Below are positions 57,966 to 64,000 of a stretch of DNA of 64,000 nucleotides, in pieces. The position numbers and the translations under genes are program-made. Source of the stretch: an uncultured Bacteroidia bacterium (GTDB lineage: Bacteria; Bacteroidota; Bacteroidia; Bacteroidales; F082); NCBI GenBank assembly GCA_902799345.1, contig CADBZW010000004.1:1-64000 (forward strand). The letters are read 5' to 3'. The notes under the pieces are model-generated. The model was not told where the DNA came from. It saw only the letters and a list, made by a program, of their open reading frames with translations, and did not search any database. Position 1 is the first letter of the stretch, and every line of letters starts with the position of its first letter.

Positions 57966-58376
57966 ATGAAGAAACTGACCTTTTTGTTTGCCATAGTTGC
58001 CATTTTCGCACTGACAAGCTGCGAAAACCCATCCAAATCACGTGTCTACACCGAAGAAGGCTCTAAACTCTTGCTGCGTTACAGCAAATATGACGAAGCC
58101 GAAGAGGCGCTGACAAAAGCCATCAGATACGACAAGCACAACTTCGAAGCCTATTACTATCGCGGATGTGCAAAGGCCAACGCCAAAAAGTATGAGGAAG
58201 CCCTTGCCGATTTCGAGAATGCAGTGGCTCTGAAGCCCGACTATGCCGATGCATATTTCAACATGGGTAGGGTGTATTATATGATGCAGGATGAAGACAA
58301 GGCCTGCGAGTACTACAAGTTGGCGGACAAGTACGGTCGGCCCAACCTAGATGATTATCTGAAAAGGTGTAACTAG
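57966..58376 (+). CDS. TPR-repeat lipoprotein
   Basis: 136 residues. The lipoprotein signal is MKKLTFLFAIVAIFALTSCE. Three TPR units follow: LLLRYSKYDEAEEALTKAIR, NFEAYYYRGCAKANAKKYEE (with ALADFENAVALKPD) and ADAYFNMGRVYYMMQDEDKA. TPRs bind other proteins, so this is probably an outer-membrane-anchored adaptor. Close homologues are widespread in Bacteroidota, without a fixed role. Monocistronic; the downstream 95 bases hold a palindromic repeat. Confidence 0.85.
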   Translation: MKKLTFLFAIVAIFALTSCENPSKSRVYTEEGSKLLLRYSKYDEAEEALTKAIRYDKHNFEAYYYRGCAKANAKKYEEALADFENAVALKPDYADAYFNMGRVYYMMQDEDKACEYYKLADKYGRPNLDDYLKRCN

Positions 58377-58381
58377 CCCCA

Positions 58382-58465
58382 TGTCATTTCGAGCCTTTTG
58401 AAGGCATAGATACGCTTCGCCTCAAAGCTCGGTATGACATGCCTTCAAAAGGCGAAGAAATCTAT
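58382..58465. repeat. ATGTCAT-CGAG...CTCGG-ATGACAT element, intergenic copy
   Basis: ATGTCATTTCGAG and CTCGGTATGACAT frame the element; CTTTTGAAGGCA pairs with TGCCTTCAAAAG. The inner arms differ from those of the copy at 44431-44504 yet remain complementary. Confidence 0.8.
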
Positions 58466-58470
58466 GGGGT

Positions 58471-59151
58471 TCAGCGAATCTCCTGCTCGCCGTAGGCTTC
58501 TTCCAGGATGACGTCGCCGTCTTCGTTATAGGTCTTCCAGATGCCCGACTTCTCCCCCTTCGTGTATTGTCCTTCTTCTTTCAAGGCTTGGCTGGAGTAA
58601 TAGGTCTTGGTGGGACCATCTAGCAAACCGTTACGGTATTGACATTCCATAATCAAAACACCAGTGTCGGAGTATTTCTTGCACTGGCCTTGGGGCTTGC
58701 CATTGACGAATTGCGTCTCTTCGGCAAGCTTGCCGTTATTCGGATTGTAGAGCCTTGACCAACCGTCAACCTTGCCGTCTTTGTTGTCTTCCACAAGGCT
58801 AAGTTGGCCCGAGGTAGCGTCATAATACTTCCATTCGCCATCCTTTTTCTGGTTTACATAATAACCAGTGGCAATCACTCGGCCGTTCGGGGCATAGGTC
58901 TTGTTCAGGGCCTTCTCACCCGACTTGTCGAACTCGTTGGTGGCCTTCAGCTTGCCTTGTTCGTCATAATAGCGGAAGGTGCCCTTGCACTTGTCGTTCT
59001 TGAAGCTGCCTTCGTAGCGCAGCTGACCGTTGGCATAATAATCGCGCCAGTTGCCTTGGCGACGGCCTTTTCTGTCGGTTTTGTTGAAGTCCTGGGCCAC
59101 GGCGGCCACTGCAAATAACAGCGCAGCAAGGAGTAAGCAGTATCTTTTCAT
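58471..59151 (-). CDS. MORN-variant (YwqK-like) repeat protein
   Basis: 226 residues with a signal peptide (MKRYCLLLAALLFAVAAVAQ). About seven MORN-variant repeats follow, with the pattern G-x-W-x-x-Y-x-x-G-x-L-x-x-E-G-x-x-x-x-G (GNWRDYYANGQLRYEGSFKN, GEWKYYDATSGQLSLVEDNK, GIWKTYNEDGDVILEEAYGE). YwqK-like proteins are abundant in Bacteroidota. The signal points to the periplasm or cell surface. The role is unknown. It diverges from recR; the two minus-7 elements are 11 bases apart. Confidence 0.83.
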   Translation of the reverse strand: MKRYCLLLAALLFAVAAVAQDFNKTDRKGRRQGNWRDYYANGQLRYEGSFKNDKCKGTFRYYDEQGKLKATNEFDKSGEKALNKTYAPNGRVIATGYYVNQKKDGEWKYYDATSGQLSLVEDNKDGKVDGWSRLYNPNNGKLAEETQFVNGKPQGQCKKYSDTGVLIMECQYRNGLLDGPTKTYYSSQALKEEGQYTKGEKSGIWKTYNEDGDVILEEAYGEQEIR

Positions 59152-59173
59152 GATTTCTTCGGTTTTGACGGTG

Positions 59174-59181
59174 CAAATTTA
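59174..59181 (-). promoter_or_regulatory. Promoter minus-7 element for the MORN gene
   Basis: CAAATTTA on plus, TAAATTTG on minus, 23 bases upstream of the start codon. Confidence 0.55.
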
Positions 59182-59192
59182 AGGAAATAACT

Positions 59193-59200
59193 TAATTTTG
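59193..59200 (+). promoter_or_regulatory. Promoter minus-7 element for recR, very short leader
   Basis: TAATTTTG, 13 bases upstream of the ATG at 59214. Confidence 0.55.
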
Positions 59201-59213
59201 CAGCGATTATTGT

Positions 59214-59825
59214 ATGGCAGAATACTCATCCATATTGTTGGAAAACGCTGTGGAGGCTTTGTCGAAATTGCCGGGCATCGGCAAGAAGACCGCCTTGAGG
59301 CTGGCATTGCACCTCCTCAACGAAGAAACGCTTGAGACGGAGCAGCTGACAGATTCATTGTTGAAGATGAAGCACAACATCATGCTATGCGAGCGGTGCT
59401 ACAACATCAGCGACACCAAGGTTTGCTCCATCTGTGGCAACCCGCGCCGCGACGAGAACACACTCTGTGTGGTGGCCGACATGCGCGACGTGCTGGCCAT
59501 CGAGCGGACGGCGTCGTACAACGGGCTTTATCATGTCTTGGGTGGCGTCATCAGCCCCATCGAAGGCATCGGACCCAACGATTTGAAGATTGCCCAGCTG
59601 GTGCAACGCACCCAGAAAGAAGACATCAAGGAAATCATCTTGGCCTTGCCCGCCACCATCGAGGGCGACACGACCAACTTCTACATCTTCAGGCAGCTGA
59701 ATGGTTTTGAAGGTAAGATTTCGGTGATTTCAAAGGGCATCGCCGTGGGCGACGCCTTGGAATATGTGGATGAGGTGACCTTGGGAAGGTCGATACAAAA
59801 CAGGATCCCGTTTAACCAGAAATGA
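59214..59825 (+). CDS. recR: Recombination protein RecR
   Basis: 203 residues. The helix-hairpin-helix is [20 protein letters not shown]. The zinc motif is [19 protein letters not shown]. The Toprim domain has [40 protein letters not shown] and [18 protein letters not shown]. RecR acts with RecO and RecF to load RecA at gaps in damaged DNA. Length and motif order are normal. A GAGACGC tandem repeat begins 12 bases after its stop. Confidence 0.95.
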   Translation: MAEYSSILLENAVEALSKLPGIGKKTALRLALHLLNEETLETEQLTDSLLKMKHNIMLCERCYNISDTKVCSICGNPRRDENTLCVVADMRDVLAIERTASYNGLYHVLGGVISPIEGIGPNDLKIAQLVQRTQKEDIKEIILALPATIEGDTTNFYIFRQLNGFEGKISVISKGIAVGDALEYVDEVTLGRSIQNRIPFNQK

Positions 59826-59836
59826 ATCTGGATTTT

Positions 59837-59902
59837 GAGACGCGATGAATCGATATCGAGACGCGATGAATCGATATCGAGACGCGATGAATCGCGTCTC
59901 TA
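59837..59902. repeat. GAGACGCGATGAATCGATATC 21-bp tandem repeat ending in a palindrome
   Basis: The unit GAGACGCGATGAATCGATAT plus C occurs at 59837 and 59858; a third unit at 59879 ends as GAATCGCGTCTCTAC, making GAGACGCGAT/ATCGCGTCTC-like arms. It overlaps the stop codon of the minus-strand gene at 59900 and shares GAGACGC/GCGTCTC with 41004-41031. Confidence 0.9.
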
Positions 59903-60169
59903 CAGGGGGGCGTCGTCAAAAAGGATCATTTCCGTTTTGGGCATTTCCTCGAACAGGTCCAATTGGTTTTCGGTAAGGTACAACTCTTGCGGCACTTCGT
60001 ATTCGTAGGCTGTGATGAAACGCTCTATATTCTTCTTGATCAACTTGATGGGCGTGGTCTTGCGTGCCTTGCAGTAGTTGCGCAGCGAGCGGTATTGGCC
60101 CTTCGATAACTTGAAGGTAATCGCGTGGTACTGATAGCTGCGACGCTTCCGTTTCTTGTTTTGTGCCAT
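59900..60169 (-). CDS. Small basic protein, possible ribbon-helix-helix type
   Basis: 89 residues from the ATG at 60169 (MAQNKKRKRRSYQYHAITFK). A very basic start, then ITFKLSKGQYRSLRNYCKAR and KTTPIKLIKKNIERFITAYE look like strand-helix-helix of an RHH-type DNA binder. The acidic C-terminus (NQLDLFEEMPKTEMILFDDA) could bind a partner. Longer upstream reading would run antisense through the kinase gene and is unlikely. No family name can be given. Its stop codon lies in the GAGACGC repeat, so its last residues may be repeat-derived. Confidence 0.65.
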   Translation of the reverse strand: MAQNKKRKRRSYQYHAITFKLSKGQYRSLRNYCKARKTTPIKLIKKNIERFITAYEYEVPQELYLTENQLDLFEEMPKTEMILFDDAPL

Positions 60170-60238
60170 AACACATTGATTTGATGGCACGAAATAACAA
60201 AAACAAAACGAGAAATCCAAATTCTCGCAAAAGTTTTC

Positions 60239-60246
60239 TACTTTTG
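60239..60246 (+). promoter_or_regulatory. Promoter minus-7 element for the PfkB kinase gene
   Basis: TACTTTTG, 20 bases upstream of the start codon. Confidence 0.55.
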
Positions 60247-60266
60247 TCCACCTTATTGAAGAGAAA

Positions 60267-61163
60267 ATGAACATCACTGTCATAGGCGAATCCAACATTG
60301 ACATCGCCGTAAAGCCGCATGGCGAGCTGAACGCAAAGGGCTGCACGCCCAGCAGCATAGCCTTCCACCATGGTGGCGTGGCCCGTAACATCGCCCACAA
60401 CCTGTGTTTGTTGGGCCATGAGGTACAACTGGCCAGTGTGTTTGGCGACGACAGCTTGGCCCTGAGCATGATGGAAGAATGTGAGCAGTTGGGCATCGAC
60501 CTCTCGCTTTCCTCGCAATACGCAGACGCTAAGAGCCCCATCTTCCTCAGCTTCAACGACGAGGTGGGCAACATGCAGTCCGCCGTCTCCGACATCGCGC
60601 TCAATGGCTGCCTGGATGTGGAATGGCTTCGCGACAGAATCGACGCCATCAACCGTTCCGACTTGGTGGTGGCCGACACCCTCCTCAGCATGGAGGCCCT
60701 CACCTTCCTCATCGACCACTGCTTGGTGCCGCTCTATGTCGACACGGTATCGCCCAACCGAGCCTTGCTTCTAACGGAAGCCATGAAACGCTCGTGGAAG
60801 AAATCGGTTTATGCCCTGAAATGTAACCTTGCCGAGGCACAGTCTATGACAGGAACCATCAACCCCGAAGACGCCATCAAATCATTATGTGCCAAAGGCA
60901 TCGAAGAAGTGTATCTCACCATGGGCGAAGACGGCGTTTGTTTTGGCTCCAAGAAGGAATCCCGACGTTTTGCAGCCATTGAAGTGGAGGCCGTCAACGT
61001 GACAGGCTCGGGCGACGCGTTCTTTGCCGGCGTTATCCATGCCCATGCCATAGGTATTAAAGGAATGGAATCTGTCGATTACGGCCTGAAAGCCGCCTGT
61101 CATAACGCAAAAAGCGAAGCGCCGGTCAACCCGACACTTCGCCTTTCGGTTTTCGATGAATGA
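60267..61163 (+). CDS. PfkB-family sugar or pseudouridine kinase
   Basis: 298 residues. Start ITVIGESNIDIAVKPHG, substrate motif GGVARNIAHNLCLLG, and the ATP/catalytic motif NVTGSGDAFFAGVIHA with the base Asp in GSGDAF. KCNLAEAQSMTG and VYLTMGEDGVCFGS are typical of the carbohydrate-kinase fold. H-H-G-G-V-A-R-N-I-A is common in pseudouridine kinases (PsuK), but there is no PsuG glycosidase next to it, so the substrate is left open. Cytosolic. Monocistronic. Confidence 0.85.
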   Translation: MNITVIGESNIDIAVKPHGELNAKGCTPSSIAFHHGGVARNIAHNLCLLGHEVQLASVFGDDSLALSMMEECEQLGIDLSLSSQYADAKSPIFLSFNDEVGNMQSAVSDIALNGCLDVEWLRDRIDAINRSDLVVADTLLSMEALTFLIDHCLVPLYVDTVSPNRALLLTEAMKRSWKKSVYALKCNLAEAQSMTGTINPEDAIKSLCAKGIEEVYLTMGEDGVCFGSKKESRRFAAIEVEAVNVTGSGDAFFAGVIHAHAIGIKGMESVDYGLKAACHNAKSEAPVNPTLRLSVFDE

Positions 61164-61169
61164 TTCAGT

Positions 61170-61889
61170 TTAGAAGCTGAAACCGATGCGAGCCATGATC
61201 ATCATAGGACGAACAGTGCCAAAATTATCTACTATTTTGTCGTTGACAGAACCCTTTACAACAGTATTACCGAGATCATAGAAGCTACAGCCAATCACAA
61301 GGTTCTTAGCCACTTCGAAGCCAGCACCGACTTGATAGGCAAAGCCAAAGCCCATGTCATACTTATGGGTAGTCTTTGTGGAAGTGATTACCGATTCGGT
61401 ACTGTATACCATGTCGGTGATGAAGCGCATGTTTCCACCTGCGCCAGCCTCGACATATATGCCCAAGTTGGGATTAAAATGATAGATATAGTTCAAACCC
61501 AGCATGATAGGAACATTGATAAACTTGGGCGTTGAGGTGAATTTTGCATTGGCCAAATTTCCAATAGCAAACTCCGTGTTGTTGTAGGCCTTCTTAAGAT
61601 CGGCGTTAGGGCCATTGTAGATACCATCAGCTGAAAGCATCACACCAAGACCTTTGACACCAACGTTGAAATACCACTTAAAGCCGACACTGAAGCCAAT
61701 GCCTGCACCGGCATCATCGTCATCAAGGTCTAACGAAGTTAATGCAAAGTTATCAAAACCTTCAAATTCAGCATAATCTTTCAGCGGGAAAGCACCACTG
61801 AGCAACATGGCGCCACGAGTTTGGGCCATTGCCTGACCGCCCATAATCAGCATGACAGCCAAAGCGATAAGTTTAATAGTTTTCTTCAT
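61170..61889 (-). CDS. Outer-membrane beta-barrel protein
   Basis: 239 residues with a signal peptide (MKKTIKLIALAVMLIMGGQA, then MAQ). Alternating strands such as AGIGFSVGFKWYFNVGVKGL, FINVPIMLGLNYIYHFNPNL and LGIYVEAGAGGNMRFITDMV give an eight- to ten-strand barrel, closing with MIMARIGFSF, whose terminal Phe is the barrel-assembly signal. It resembles PorT/OmpX-like proteins of Bacteroidota. No specific function can be assigned. Confidence 0.8.
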   Translation of the reverse strand: MKKTIKLIALAVMLIMGGQAMAQTRGAMLLSGAFPLKDYAEFEGFDNFALTSLDLDDDDAGAGIGFSVGFKWYFNVGVKGLGVMLSADGIYNGPNADLKKAYNNTEFAIGNLANAKFTSTPKFINVPIMLGLNYIYHFNPNLGIYVEAGAGGNMRFITDMVYSTESVITSTKTTHKYDMGFGFAYQVGAGFEVAKNLVIGCSFYDLGNTVVKGSVNDKIVDNFGTVRPMMIMARIGFSF

Positions 61890-61931
61890 TGTACTATAAT
61901 TTAAAGTTAGATTATCCGTTTAAAAACGCGG

Positions 61932-61939
61932 CAAAATTA
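61932..61939 (-). promoter_or_regulatory. Promoter minus-7 element for the barrel gene
   Basis: CAAAATTA on plus, TAATTTTG on minus, 43 bases upstream of the start codon. Confidence 0.55.
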
Positions 61940-61951
61940 CAAATAATTTCG

Positions 61952-61959
61952 TATCTTTG
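61952..61959 (+). promoter_or_regulatory. Promoter minus-7 element for the membrane protein-ligA operon
   Basis: TATCTTTG, 18 bases upstream of the ATG at 61978 and 12 bases from the divergent element. Confidence 0.55.
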
Positions 61960-61977
61960 CATTTTAAACTGATTCCC

Positions 61978-64000
<2,023 letters not shown>

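Noticed and set aside
59900..60712. Longer versions of the small minus gene (up to 270 codons)
   Set aside because: The upstream part would be antisense to the PfkB gene and across its promoter; only the 89-residue form has protein-like composition.

Overview
The window looks like a chromosome segment from a strictly anaerobic Bacteroidota (Bacteroidales-like) bacterium, probably an uncultured gut or rumen lineage. The evidence is: a 288-residue primary sigma factor of the Bacteroidota type; many promoters with the TAnnTTTG minus-7 element of that phylum; two secreted proteins with type IX C-terminal sorting domains; Na+-NQR next to a CAB-ordered fumarate reductase; and several [FeFe]-hydrogenase-type proteins. 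No rRNA, tRNA, CRISPR array, insertion sequence or prophage was recognised.

Layout. 1-2.6 kb (minus): an electron-bifurcating-type hydrogenase operon (small [2Fe-2S] protein, hydB, start of hydA); hydB carries tandem internal duplications that break its frame. 3.5-10.3 kb (plus): a frame-broken rex, an iron alcohol dehydrogenase, then a thioredoxin-like ferredoxin, a PAS-containing sensory hydrogenase, a SpoIIE-type phosphatase and a group B-like hydrogenase. 10.5-14.9 kb (minus): a type IIG restriction-modification enzyme plus a PD-(D/E)XK protein. 15.0-24.7 kb (minus): one long respiratory run, thioredoxin-like ferredoxin-nqrABCDEF-frdCAB, with a frame-breaking deletion in frdA; aspA diverges from it at 25.1 kb. 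26.7-33.9 kb (plus): two regulatory modules, DRTGG-PHP-ATPase and DRTGG-RsbW-hydrogenase-like, separated by an orphan kinase-like gene and a type IX-secreted protein, both on minus. 34-64 kb: mostly housekeeping and envelope genes (rpsA, a/b hydrolase, CPBP protease, DUF3784/PH-like membrane proteins, SPFH, M48 protease, a MurL-MurD fusion, YqgE, phosphoesterase, beta-barrels, an eight-repeat InlB-like adhesin, sodB, rpoD, htrA, GNAT, mltG, phosphohexomutase, recR, pfkB, start of ligA).

How it fits together. Reducing power is disposed of as H2 (HydAB and relatives), as alcohol (Fe-ADH), or through Na+-NQR to fumarate reductase, with aspartate ammonia-lyase supplying fumarate. Rex would sense NADH/NAD+. 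The sensory hydrogenases, phosphatase, two anti-sigma-type ATPases, two DRTGG proteins and a PHP protein look like a hydrogen/redox-responsive partner-switching system. In Thermotogae and Clostridia related genes sit beside hydABC; here they are split over four places within 34 kb.

Two things stand out beyond this. First, a single polypeptide fuses a MurL-type L-Glu to D-Glu epimerase to a MurD-type ligase, which implies an alternative route to D-glutamate in peptidoglycan. Second, short palindromic repeats lie in frame inside nqrA, nqrF, the CPBP protease and the MurL-MurD linker. Three core redox genes (hydB, rex, frdA) have frame-breaking indels within 17 kb; a consensus or strain-mixing error in a metagenome assembly is the simplest reading, but needs read-level confirmation.
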